The notes: generated from the sequence alone by a model not told the origin. A stretch of DNA of 64,000 nucleotides from DASWJZ01 sp963805325 (GCA_963805325.1 CAWDTS010000001.1:562874-626873); one strand, 5' to 3'. Positions 53,185 to 62,409 are shown, counted from the stretch's first letter. Numbers and translations: made by a program.

Positions 53185-54069
53185 TCAGATCCCCTGAATA
53201 TTGCTGTCGCGGGTATTGCTCGGCTGCCAGGCGAGAAGCCGCTTCTCCACCTTCGCCATCAGCCATTCGGCGCTGAGCGCCAGCCCGCCGATCACCAGCA
53301 TCGCGCCGAAGACGCCATTGGCATCGAAGGTGTTCTGCGCGGTCGCGATCACCAGGCCGAGGCCGCGTTGCGAGCCAAGGAACTCGCCGACGATGGCGCC
53401 GATGATCGAGAAGCCCAAAGCCACATGCAGGCTGGCGATGATCCAGGTCATCGCCGAAGGGAAGACGACGTGCTGCACCACCTGCAGCCGCGAAGCGCCG
53501 AGGATGCGGGCGTTCGAGATCAAGTTGCGGTCGACGCTGCGTACCCCCTGGAAGGCATTGAAGAAGACCACGAAGAACACCAACACAGCGGCGAGCAGCA
53601 CCTTCGACGGCAGCCCAAGCCCGAGCCACATCACGAAGATCGAGCCGAGAACGATCCGCGGCAGGGCGTTGACGATCTTGATGTAGGGCCCGACCACCTC
53701 GGCCAGATAGGGGATTTCGCCGAGGAGCACGCCAAAGACGATGCCGCTGGTCACCCCCGCGATGAAGCCGAGGATCGATTCTTCAAGCGTCACCCAGATC
53801 TGCAGCCAGAACGAGCCATAAGCGGTGCCGTTCAGAGCCCAAGTCCAGAGCCGCACGCAGATGCCCCATGGCGAGCCGAAGAAGAACGGATCGATGAACC
53901 CGGTCATCGACGAGATCTGCCAGCCCGCGACGATGAAGGCGAAGATGCCGACCTGGCCGAGGGTGACCTGCTGCTTGTGGCGCTGGATGCGGGCGCGGGC
54001 CTGGGCTGCGATGCTTTCTTCGTCCGAGGTGGCCGCCTCGGGCGCGCCTGCTATCTCCTGCACGCTCAC
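53185..54069 (-). CDS. ABC transporter permease, nitrate/sulfonate/taurine type
   Basis: 294 residues, about six membrane helices, with the BPD_transp_1 EAA-type loop: NALPRIVLGSIFVMWLGLGL followed by ...VDRNLISNARILGASRLQVV. N-terminal cytoplasmic extension of about 40 residues. Its start overlaps the ATPase gene stop by four bases. Forms the membrane channel for the adjacent binding proteins. Confidence 0.88.
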   Translation of the reverse strand: MSVQEIAGAPEAATSDEESIAAQARARIQRHKQQVTLGQVGIFAFIVAGWQISSMTGFIDPFFFGSPWGICVRLWTWALNGTAYGSFWLQIWVTLEESILGFIAGVTSGIVFGVLLGEIPYLAEVVGPYIKIVNALPRIVLGSIFVMWLGLGLPSKVLLAAVLVFFVVFFNAFQGVRSVDRNLISNARILGASRLQVVQHVVFPSAMTWIIASLHVALGFSIIGAIVGEFLGSQRGLGLVIATAQNTFDANGVFGAMLVIGGLALSAEWLMAKVEKRLLAWQPSNTRDSNIQGI

Positions 54070-55019
54070 GCTCGGGCTCCCTCGGCTTTGGCAGCGAGCG
54101 CCGAGCGGGCATAGGCCTGTTCGACCTCCTCGCGCAGCGCGCCCCAGATCTGCTGGTAAAGTTCGAGAAAACGCTTTTCGAAGCGGATGTCTTGCACCGC
54201 TCCGCGAGGGCGCGGCAGGTCGATGTCGAAGACCGCCTTCACCGTGCCGGGACCGGCAGTCATAACGACGACCTTGTCGGCCAGACCGATGGCCTCCTCA
54301 AGGTCGTGGGTGACGAAGATCACCGAGGGCCTTTGGCGTTCCCAGAGATTCAGCAGTTCGTTCGACATGATCGCCCGTGTCTGCACGTCGAGCGCCGAGA
54401 AGGGCTCGTCCATCAGCAGGATCGCGGGCTCGTTGATCAGCGCGGCCGCCAGGCTCACGCGTTTGCGCATGCCACCTGAAAGCTGGTGCGGGTAATGGCG
54501 CTCAAAGCCGGCGAGGCCGACCGTCTGCAGCCATTCCATCGCCCGCGCACTTGCCTTGGCCTTGGCGATGCCCTTGAACATGGGCCCGAGGGCAACGTTA
54601 TCGAGCACCGGTTTCCACGGCAGTAGGGCGTCGGTCTGGAAGACGAAGCTCGCACCTTTTGTGATGCCGTCCACCTGCCGGCCGGAGACCTTCACAACAC
54701 CGCCGCTCGGCCGCTCCAGTCCGGCGGCGAGCGTCAGTGTCGTTGACTTGCCGCAGCCGGTCGGACCGACCACGGCGCAGAATTGGCCGGACTCGACAGT
54801 GAGGGTGACGTCGCGGATCGCGGTCATCGCCGTCCCTGAGGGCGTGATGAAGCGCTTCGTAACCTTGATTAGTTCGATCTCGCCTGTCTGGCCCGACAGC
54901 GCGCTCACAGCGGGTCGCCGGTCAGTTTCGCGATCGCCGCTGCGCAAACACCAGCCGTCTCGTGACGACAGAACGTCTTCACGCAACTCCTCCCTCTTTG
55001 CCGTCGCCTCCCGGATCAC
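54066..55019 (-). CDS. ABC transporter ATP-binding protein, nitrate/sulfonate/taurine type
   Basis: Up to 317 residues with Walker A GPTGCGKST, signature LSGGMRKRVSLAAAL, Walker B AILLMDEPFSALD and H-loop VTHDLEEA. It is the SsuB/TauB-like ATPase of the importer. The first 37 residues are not typical; a GTG at 54908 giving VSALSGQTGEIELIKVTKRF would be a better family start, but no clear Shine-Dalgarno decides. First gene of the minus-strand operon ATPase - permease - binding proteins. Confidence 0.86.
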   Translation of the reverse strand: MIREATAKREELREDVLSSRDGWCLRSGDRETDRRPAVSALSGQTGEIELIKVTKRFITPSGTAMTAIRDVTLTVESGQFCAVVGPTGCGKSTTLTLAAGLERPSGGVVKVSGRQVDGITKGASFVFQTDALLPWKPVLDNVALGPMFKGIAKAKASARAMEWLQTVGLAGFERHYPHQLSGGMRKRVSLAAALINEPAILLMDEPFSALDVQTRAIMSNELLNLWERQRPSVIFVTHDLEEAIGLADKVVVMTAGPGTVKAVFDIDLPRPRGAVQDIRFEKRFLELYQQIWGALREEVEQAYARSALAAKAEGARA

Positions 55020-55313
55020 CGGACAGCGAGGTCCGGTACGGAGGTCTTGGGTAGAGAGCTAACGGCCGAACCTTGCAGCAACCTTTCAATGCGAGTTGAA
55101 GTCCGCCGGATCACCCGCGCCGCGCGTCGACTTTCTCGACCGGTGGATCACCGGGAGTTCGAGCGGAGGGTCTAGTTGATGCCGGCGCGCTGCCTGCAAT
55201 GCGCTAGCCAGTCCTCTCGCGAAAGCTTCGGCGAACCGTTCGGCACGGACCGCAGCGCTCCGATCTCCTCCTTGCGATCGACCACGCGTCTCTGAAATGG
55301 CGCGGACGGTGCG
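55020..55313. other. Non-coding stretch upstream of the ABC importer operon
   Basis: About 290 bases between the importer ATPase start and the next ABC ATPase stop. No open frame with coding character; presumably the importer promoter. I see no clear operator. Confidence 0.4.
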
Positions 55314-56043
55314 TCAATCCTCGCTTGTCAGAAGTTCGATGAGCCGCTCTTCGAACGAGTCAAGGTCGGTTCCGAGATTGTGCGTCTGACCGGTGAAGAC
55401 CACGCGCCCCTTGGCAATAACGCTTATCTCGTCGCAGAGCGAGCGGACCTCTTGCGCATCGTGGCTACTCAAGAACGTCGTCACGTTCTCGCGCTCGGCA
55501 AGGTCTCTGAGCAACTTCCACGTCTCGCGCTTTGCCGGCAGGTCGAGGCCACGTGTCGGTTCGTCGAGAAACAGCACTTTCGGATTGCCGAGGAGCGCGC
55601 GCGATCTCGACGCGCCGCTTCATGCCGGTGCTATAGGTGCCGATGAGTTTGCCGCGAAAGGATTCGGCCAGTCCGACGTTTTCGAGGCTGTCCTCGACCG
55701 TAGCTCTCACGTCGGTCATGCCGCGTATCCGCGCGAAGTAGCCCAGGTACTCGCGCGCGGTCCAGTCCGATTGGCTCTCGCTTGTCTCGTCGCTCACGAG
55801 GCCGACCAGCCCGCGCACCGCCAATGGCTCGTGAACGACGTCGTGGCCAAGGAGCTTGGCCGTGCCGGCGTTCGGCCGCATCAGTGTCGTCAACATGCGG
55901 ATCGTCGTCGTCTTTCCCGCGCCGTTCAGCCCGAGAAAACCGTAGAGCTCTCCCCTCGGTACTTTGAGACTGACGCGGTCAACGGCGATGATCGAGCCGA
56001 AGCTGCGAGAGAGTCCGTCTGTCTCAATGGCAAGGTCGCTCAT
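55314..56043 (-). pseudogene. ABC-2-type transporter ATPase (NatA/DrrA-like), frameshifted and orphan
   Basis: Starts MSDLAIETDGLSRSFGSIIA with Walker A FLGLNGAGKTTTIRML and signature YSTGMKRRVEIARA, then changes frame at about 55600 and continues VLFLDEPTRGLDLPAKRETW with Walker B and the H-loop TFLSSHDAQEV to the stop. About 243 residues if corrected. No membrane partner is found next to it: the neighbouring DNA is the truncated methylase, so the operon may have lost its permease in a rearrangement. Confidence 0.78.
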
Positions 56044-56094
56044 CGCGTTCGCCTCCAGCGGACGAGCGCGGCGCCAAGGCAAAGCCACTCCTTA

Positions 56095-56385
56095 ACGCCG
56101 TTCGCGCGCGACCTCGGCTATGACGGCCCGCCGTTTGCTTGGAACGAGGACCGCCGCGCGCAGCTCCGCGCCGACCTCGACGCCTTCTATGCGCGCGCCT
56201 ATGGCCTCACCCGCGACGAGCTGCGCTACATCCTTGACCCCGCCGACGTGAAGGGCGCGGACTACCCCTCCGAAACCTTCCGCGTGCTCAAGAAGAACGA
56301 GATCGCCCGCTTCGGCGAATACCGCACCGCTAAGCTCGCGTTGCAGGCGTGGGATGCCATGGAACGAGGAGAACTTGCGGGCTAG
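56095..56385 (+). pseudogene. C-terminal remnant of an Eco57I/PglX-type DNA methyltransferase
   Basis: Encodes only the tail of a large adenine methylase: ADLDAFYARAYGLTRDELRY then ILDPADVKGADYPSETFRVL and GEYRTAKLALQAWDAM, a block typical of the C-termini of Eco57I-like restriction-modification methylases. No N-terminal catalytic domain (NPPY) is present; the homology begins abruptly at about 56104, beside the broken ABC ATPase. A decayed restriction or defence gene. Confidence 0.65.
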
Positions 56386-56446
56386 CACGCAGCACGCGTA
56401 AGTTGCCTCCACCCAATTCGGTTAACCGGGCACGAGGGGGCTTCGA

Positions 56447-58556
56447 GTGACCAAGATCAGCGAATTGCTTGACGATATTCGGACGCAGGATCTCGTCCTG
56501 CCGGAGTTCCAGCGGGAATATGTCTGGAGCCGCGACCAGGCCAAGCAGCTGATGGTTTCCCTCGTAAAGGGGTTATCCCGTGGGAGGCCTGCTTATCTGG
56601 AAGATGGACGCTCCCCCTGAGCTGAAGAACGTAACGGAGCTTCCCGACAAGATGGGTACCGTGCAGGTGCTCCTGGATGGACAGCAGCGTCTTACCACGC
56701 TGCACATGCTGCTCACCGGATCGCTTCCAGCTTACTACCGGCCGGAGGACATTCTCAGCGACCCGCGCGACCTCTTCTTCAACCTCGATACCGGAGAGTT
56801 CCAATACTACCAGAGCTCACGCATGCAAAGCGACCCGATGTGGCGGCGCGTCGTCGATTGCTTCGCCGGTACGTCCATCGATCCGATCGAGATCGCGGTG
56901 CAAAGCGGTCGGGAACAGTCGGCGGTCGTCGAGCTCGCGAAGAAGCTGAACGGCAATCTCAACGCTCTCCGGGCCGTACGCGACGTGAGCCTACCGGTGC
57001 AGGTCGTTCCCAATCATGCTCCTCTCGAGGAGGCGATCGACATCTTCGATCGCATCAACAGCCAAGGGACCAAGTTGACAGATGCGGACCTTGCGCTGAC
57101 CCACATCACCGCCAAATGGCCGCAGGCGCGACGCGTGCTCAAAGACAAGATGGAGTTTTGTAAGACGCGCGATTTCGATTTCAACCTGACCTTCATGACC
57201 CGGGCGTTGGTGGCGACCGTCACCGGCCGCGCCCTCTACGAGTTAGTTCACACGCGTCCCCTTCCGGAGCTCCAGGCCGGCTGGAGCACGCTCAACGCGG
57301 CGCTCGATTATCTCATGACCATGCTGCCCAAAGCGGCGCATATCCACAGCACCGAGGACCTCAACACTACCAATGCCCTCGTGCCACTGATTGCGTACCT
57401 CTCCCGCAACGACGGAATTTTCCCCAACCAGAAGTCAGTCCAGCACGCCGTGAATTGGCTCTACGCCGCGCTCACTTGGGCTCGCTACACCGCACAGACG
57501 GATCAACGGCTGGAAGCTGATCTCTCGATCGTGGCCAAAGAGGTGGAGCCTTGGGACGCTCTCCGCGCGAACATCGTCGAACAGCGCGGCAGGGTCGAGA
57601 TGAAACCCGACGATTTCGAAGGGCGCACGGCGCAGCACCCTTTGTACCGCATGGTCTTCATTCTGGCGAAAGCTCACAGCGCCGTCGACTGGTTCAATGG
57701 GCTCCCGCTAGGCCAGACAGTGGGTGCGTCCTATGCGGTACATAGTCACCACATCTTTCCCCAGGCGCTCCTGTATCGATCTGGACTGGATGCCGACAAC
57801 TACATGCATCGACAGATGGTCAACGAAATCGCCAACCGCGCATTCTTAACCGCCGCCAGCAATGTCCCGTTGTCCGACACGGAGCCAAGTGTCTATCTAC
57901 CAACGATCGAGACGAAATATCCCGGCGCCCTAACGCGCCAGTTTATTCCAATGGACCCGGCTCTGTGGAGGGTTGACCGCTACGCTGATTTCTTAAGCGC
58001 GCGGCGCGATCTGCTTGCCCGCAAACTAAACGAATACATGTCGGCTCTCATCGCAGAACCAGAGGAGGTCCGGCATCGCCCGATTGGGGAATTGGTGAAG
58101 CTGGGCGAAAGCGCCGTCCTTGAGTTTAAGAGTACCTTCCAATGGGACGTGGTGCAAAGGCAGCCAAACAAGGCGCTGCGCAAGTCGTCTCTGAAGACGA
58201 TCGCCGGGTTCATGAACACCGAGGGCGGGACGCTTTTGATCGGAGTCGAGGACGACGGCGGCGTCATCGGTTTGGAAAATGACCTCAGCATGCTTGGCGG
58301 CTCGCGCGACAAGTTCGAGCAGACCCTGGTGAATACGATCTCGGACGAGATCGGATCCGCGCTGAGTCACTTCTACCGGGTCCGCTTTGACCACGTCGGC
58401 GAGAAGCTAGTGTGCGTGGTGGAAGTGGAAGCCGTGAGCGACGGCGTGTTTGTGAAGGGCGAGAAGGGCAAGGAGTTCTTTGTACGCGTCGGCAACACGA
58501 CGAAGTCCCTCGATCCGGCGGATACACATGCATACTTAGCCAGCAGAACACGATAG
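56447..58556 (+). pseudogene. DUF262-DUF1524-AlbA_2 fusion (GmrSD-like restriction protein), frameshifted
   Basis: About 702 residues if corrected. N-terminal DUF262 domain with LPEFQREYVWS and VLLDGQQRLTTL (the ParB-like nuclease/NTPase motif of GmrS); a DUF1524 HNH segment with HSHHIFPQALL and NEIANRAFLT; then, from about residue 545, an AlbA_2/Schlafen-type domain (LEFKSTFQWD, TIAGFMNTEGGTLLIGVEDD). GmrSD enzymes cut glucosylated phage DNA; the added AlbA_2 domain is not part of the standard enzyme. A one-base insertion at about 56570 (AAGGGGTTATCCC) splits the first 41 codons from the rest. GTG at 56447 is the start. Confidence 0.8.
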
Positions 58557-58607
58557 CTGTGCGCCTGCGAGCCAACGATCACATGCGCTGAAAGGCGCTT
58601 CAGCGGC

Positions 58608-58901
58608 ATGATGGATACCGGCAGAACGTTTGCCGTGGCCTCCGACGAAGTGTTCGTCGGAATGATCTCGTGTGCCCGCCACCGCCTCGGGGTCGTCGCT
58701 CCTGCATTGACGCGAGCGGTTGCCGACGCCCTGTCCCGTCGTCTCGACGATCTTGATCAGCTGGATCTGACGGTCATCCTCGACTCTGACCCGCAGGTTT
58801 ATCACCTTGGCTTCGGCGGCGATCTCCGCCGAGGAAACGATCCGTGCCGCCGCACCGGAAATCGGCAGCTTTCTTGGTCAATGATCGATGACGGCCGTTG
58901 A
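58608..58901 (+). CDS. Small protein resembling the N-terminus of a phospholipase D-like protein
   Basis: 97 residues. The segment ARHRLGVVAPALTRAVADAL plus RRLDDLDQLDLTVILDSDPQ and VYHLGFG looks like the first domain of a PLD-like phosphodiesterase family; the rest after GFG is compositionally different, and no HxK motif is found, so it is probably a truncated or frameshifted start of a longer gene. Its end overlaps the HNH gene by 14 bases. Confidence 0.4.
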   Translation: MMDTGRTFAVASDEVFVGMISCARHRLGVVAPALTRAVADALSRRLDDLDQLDLTVILDSDPQVYHLGFGGDLRRGNDPCRRTGNRQLSWSMIDDGR

Positions 58902-59654
58902 AAGTCCGCCAAGCTTCGTCGTGCGCACCGAGGCACAGAAGGCCGCCTGGGACAATGGCTACCGGCTTGAGCTCGGTATCGCGGACGGTTGGCTGCAGTA
59001 CGCCTCGACCACGGCGCCGGGTCGCTATGGATCGCTAGTGTCTCGTCTCAGGGACCGTGGTTGCTTTCGATCGACCACTCGGGCGTCGCTGCCGAACTAA
59101 ACACGCTAGCTGCTGCGCCCCTCCAAGGGCCGGGCCGGGCGACATTCGTATTGGCAACGCTCAGCGAGCTGCACGTCGTGCTTGATCGAGTTTACAAGCT
59201 TGCCTCTAGCCTGCCGGACGCGCCGCTCGACCATTTCAGGGCCAAGACACAGAACCTCCCGCGCACCACAGAGGCCGAACGGCTGGTCATCCAACGCATC
59301 GGCCAAGAAGTGTTCCGGGATGCGCTGATGGATTACTGGGGTGGCCGCTGTCCGCTCACAGGCGTCACCGAGCCGGCACTTTTGCGCGCCTCGCACATCG
59401 TGCCATGGGCTGAATGCGATGATGCGCAGCGCCTCGATGTTCACAACGGACTGTTGCTATCGGCATTGTGGGACGCTGCGTTCGACAAAGGCCTTATCGC
59501 CTTCGCTGACGACGGCTCCGTTCTCGCCCGTCCCGATCTTGGTTCTTCGGCCAGAATGGCCCTCGGCTTAGACGCCGCGCGTCCACTTAGTGCACTCACC
59601 AAGGAGCATCGCCGAAATCTCTCTGTGCACCGGATGCGAAATGGCTTCCCGTGA
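58888..59654 (+). pseudogene. HNH endonuclease, frameshifted
   Basis: About 255 residues if corrected. MTAVESPPSFVVRTEAQKAA starts the frame; at about 59025 (CCGGGTCGCTATGG) one base is missing and the frame continues SLWIASVSSQGPWLLSIDHS. The C-terminal HNH domain is intact: CPLTG, LLRASHIVPWAEC and LDVHNGLLLSALWDAAFDKG. Related to COG3440-type restriction nucleases. Together with the DUF262 gene and the methylase remnant it forms a small restriction block. Confidence 0.75.
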
Positions 59655-59872
59655 ATACACCGATGCGCGGCGCTTCGGCGAGAACGACCTGGTTGCTGTC
59701 AGAGGCGCGGCCCGCAGGCAGCCGAGCATCCAGGGATGGGGCGGCAACTGCCGGAAGCGGTGCGCTCAGGAGCCAAAAAAAGAATATTTCAGAATTTCGC
59801 GGGGTCACGCGCGTGGTTACTCAGGCGGTCCTGGTCGCGTCGGTTCCAAGGATTTGCCCCCCCCCTGCCCCT

Positions 59873-60352
59873 TCAGCGTCCCTTGCCTCTGCTGATGGTG
59901 ACGGAGAGATCGATGCTCAGCTTCTGGAAGCCGCGTGCGATCCTCTCCCGCGACGCGTCTGATTGCTGGAAGGGTATCTCCCGGACCCGCTCCACCTGGC
60001 GCTGAAGTCGCTCCAGTGTGCGATAGAGACCGTATGTGTGCCCGCGGCAGAGCCGGGCAAGCTCAGGCGGTGTCGGCGCGAACTGAGGTCGCTCCAGCTC
60101 TGCGGTGCCATCGAGAACCTGCCTCGCTGCAACGTTAAGCGCCTCTTTCGGCACGCCGTGAAGCGCCAGCAGATAGGCCCGCATGCGGAGCTCCATGACC
60201 TCCGTATCGGCGTTGACGCTCGCGAGCGCCGCAAACAGCACCTGCAGCACCTCAATCCGATCGTCGTCGTTCGCGGGTTGGAGACGATGCTGCAAATCCG
60301 CGATCTGTTGATCGATCGACCGGGCTTCCGGTTTTGAAACCTTCGAGGACAT
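59873..60352 (-). CDS. Hypothetical protein downstream of replication-like gene
   Basis: 159 residues from the ATG giving MSSKVSKPEARSIDQQIADL; a coiled-coil-like N-terminal helix and a C-terminal helical part (LYRTLERLQRQVERVREIPF). No recognisable catalytic motif. Its first 101 bases overlap the end of the preceding same-strand gene in another frame, which is unusual and suggests that the preceding gene may end earlier or be shifted. The pair resembles accessory genes of plasmids and integrative elements. Confidence 0.5.
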   Translation of the reverse strand: MSSKVSKPEARSIDQQIADLQHRLQPANDDDRIEVLQVLFAALASVNADTEVMELRMRAYLLALHGVPKEALNVAARQVLDGTAELERPQFAPTPPELARLCRGHTYGLYRTLERLQRQVERVREIPFQQSDASRERIARGFQKLSIDLSVTISRGKGR

Positions 60353-61085
60353 CAAAGGCCGTCTGGGTTGAGGAAGGGCGCATGTGAGAACTCGCCGCCG
60401 GCGGCCCTCTGCGATGTTCGAGCCAGGCGGGGTCGAAACCCTGCCAGCCGTTCGCAATCATCGCATCGGCGGCGGCGTTCGGATCAGCGGTGCGCGCGAA
60501 CTTCGCAGCGAGGAGGCGCGCCGCGTAGGTCGTGAGGGGCTTCCTGAGCCTTAGTCGATGCTCGAGCACCGCCTCGGCCTGTTGCGACGACAACACGGCC
60601 TGGAGTTCAGCAAGAGGCGTTCCGATCGCGGGCGCGGGCGGAATATCCTCACTGTCAGTCTTTGGTTCTAACTCAGTCTTTGGTAAATCTTTATATATAG
60701 CCAGGGACGGGTTTGCCGGCGCTGGGTAACCCACCGCCGCCTTTTCAGGCGCTGGCTCGACGCGCTCAAGCCCAACCTCATCGGCGTTCTGCGGCTCGTC
60801 GAAGACTAGGAATTTGTCTCGCTCAAATGCCCCGGTGAGCGGGTTCCTGGCCTTTCTGCGGAGCATGTAACCCGCATCGATCAGCTCCCCGAGAATGCGC
60901 TGCATTTTGTCGCGGCCGACGCGGCTAAAGCGACGTCTGAGTTGGCTGGGCCGAACCTCCCAATCGTCGGGCTTGGAGAGGAGATATGTCAGCACGCCGA
61001 GCGCATCGGGTGACAATCGTTCGTCGTCGATCGGATCGTTCCCGAGCGTCGTGAAGGAGGCGTTCCGCCGGCGCTTGATAATCAC
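60252..61085 (-). CDS. Helix-turn-helix replication-initiator-like protein
   Basis: 277 residues from the GTG at 61085 (VIIKRRRNASFTTLGNDPID), the conserved start of a family found on rhizobial plasmids, ICEs and phages; the frame is open to 61181. The winged-helix segment LLSKPDDWEVRPSQLRRRFS and RVGRDKMQRILGELIDAGYM occupies about residues 40-90. The middle is Pro/Glu-rich and low in structure, and the C-terminus (AKFARTADPNAAADAMIANG) is helical. Likely DNA-binding replication or maintenance factor of the integrative element; its position near the right end of the putative element fits. Confidence 0.6.
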   Translation of the reverse strand: MIIKRRRNASFTTLGNDPIDDERLSPDALGVLTYLLSKPDDWEVRPSQLRRRFSRVGRDKMQRILGELIDAGYMLRRKARNPLTGAFERDKFLVFDEPQNADEVGLERVEPAPEKAAVGYPAPANPSLAIYKDLPKTELEPKTDSEDIPPAPAIGTPLAELQAVLSSQQAEAVLEHRLRLRKPLTTYAARLLAAKFARTADPNAAADAMIANGWQGFDPAWLEHRRGPPAASSHMRPSSTQTAFDVLEGFKTGSPVDRSTDRGFAASSPTRERRRSD

Positions 61086-61389
61086 GAGACGCCCCGCATC
61101 GATTCCGGGGAGCCGCGCCGGGGCAAAGAGAGAGCGGGAGCGGCATCGCACTTTCGCGAAATGGCACCTCGGAGGCACCATTTTTTGGGTGATCGATAAA
61201 TGTTCGTGCGGAGAACAATTTCACGACGCTCGCGCCCTGCGGAACGCCGGAAGAACAGATAACGCGGACATTTTGCGGACAGGCCGCCTCGTAGCGCTGT
61301 TTCTTTTATAGCTAACGTCTTGAGGGGATTGGCGCGCCCGGCAGGATGAAACTGGGAACTGCTATGTGATTGTTATTCCGACCATTTCC
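61086..61389. other. Non-coding stretch with a tRNA 3'-end-like sequence
   Basis: No gene. At 61330-61353 it reads TGGCGCGCCCGGCAGGATGAA, which matches the att copy at 47188 (TGGCGCACCCGACAGGAT) in 16 of the first 18 bases and in the same orientation, but the T-loop TTCGAA part is damaged. A possible degenerate distal attachment site. The rest is presumably the promoter of the replication-like gene. Confidence 0.45.
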
Positions 61390-61391
61390 TA

Positions 61392-61620
61392 AAGGCCTAT
61401 TCTCGCGCTACGCGCCGGTGCTCGATCCGAAGTTCAGCTACCGCGGCGAGGACGTCGTCGCGGCCCTGGAAAGGGTCTGCTCGCGCATCGGCTATCCGAA
61501 GACGATCCGTGTCGATCAGGGCTTCCGAGTTCATCTCGCGCGACATGGATCTCTGGGCCTACCGCTACGGCGTCACCCTCGGCTTCTCGCGTCCCGGAAT
61601 CAGAGAACGCAGTCCAGTTA
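61392..61620 (+). pseudogene. IS3-family transposase remnant
   Basis: Reads FSRYAPVLDPKFSYRGEDVV then LERVCSRIGYPKTIRVDQG, the first part of an IS3 OrfB catalytic core; a frameshift at about 61524 is followed by EFISRDMDLWAYRYGVTLGF in the next frame. No first half and no C-terminus (E residue) remain, so it is a fossil. Confidence 0.7.
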
Positions 61621-61746
61621 TGAACGAGGGCATTCGGGGCAACGTCAGCGGCTGCTGCTAATCCAACAAACTAATCGCAGCGATTTTGCGCGGCGTTTGG
61701 CAATCGAGATGATGCGCTATTCGATTGCTGATCCCTAGGTGCCCTC

Positions 61747-62409
61747 CTAGTGATATGTACGATCGCCCGCGCTCTCTGTTGCAGAATTGGTCTCTTCGGC
61801 GCTACGCGCTGATTCCTCGTCCTGTCTCTTGGTAGCTTTCCCAAGAAACAAGTTTAAGAGCATCACTGGAGATATCTCCCCATTACTGCCGAGCTCTTCT
61901 TCCACGAGTGGCCCAGAGTCCGAACCGACTTCACCCTGCACTTCAAGGGTCTCGCGCTCCTTATCTAACTCGACGTTTCCAATGAAGAGATCTCTCAAGC
62001 GCACCGGGGATATCTCGTGCGTTTCAGCGTCGCCAGCCGACACTTCCACACCAAGTGTATAAGCTTGAGCCTTAAGAGCGGGTAAATTGGCTGCTTCGAG
62101 CACGCTCTCTCTAGTAGCGCGCCCTTTCGGGAAAATCTCGGCCGCCGTGCGACCATGCGGGCCCTCACCATAACGAACAACGACAATCTGGCCGGGCCTG
62201 AGCTCGACCATGCCGTAACGCCTAAGTGTCTCTATATGCACGAAGATATCGGGTGCGTTCTTGCCCTCCGTCACGAAGCCGTAGCCGCGCATGCGGCTGA
62301 ACCATTTGACTGTCGCCTCGACGAGAGGACTTGTCGGCGTCACCGCCGAGCGCTGCCGCGTCGCCGGCATCTGTATCTGTGCAGGGTGCGCCGCTGTCGA
62401 CTCGTCCAT
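61747..62409 (-). CDS. Cold-shock-domain protein with duplicated C-terminal motif
   Basis: 220 residues from the ATG at 62409. Residues about 31-92 are a cold-shock domain with RNP motifs KWFSRMRGYGFV and DIFVHI, so single-stranded nucleic acid binding is expected. The C-terminal half is acidic and holds two copies of a short motif, EISPVRLRDLFIGN (132-145) and EISPVMLLNLFLGK (178-191). I do not recognise that motif. An IS3 element begins immediately at the base after its start codon, so its native promoter, and perhaps part of its N-terminus, has been displaced. Confidence 0.72.
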   Translation of the reverse strand: MDESTAAHPAQIQMPATRQRSAVTPTSPLVEATVKWFSRMRGYGFVTEGKNAPDIFVHIETLRRYGMVELRPGQIVVVRYGEGPHGRTAAEIFPKGRATRESVLEAANLPALKAQAYTLGVEVSAGDAETHEISPVRLRDLFIGNVELDKERETLEVQGEVGSDSGPLVEEELGSNGEISPVMLLNLFLGKATKRQDEESARSAEETNSATESAGDRTYH

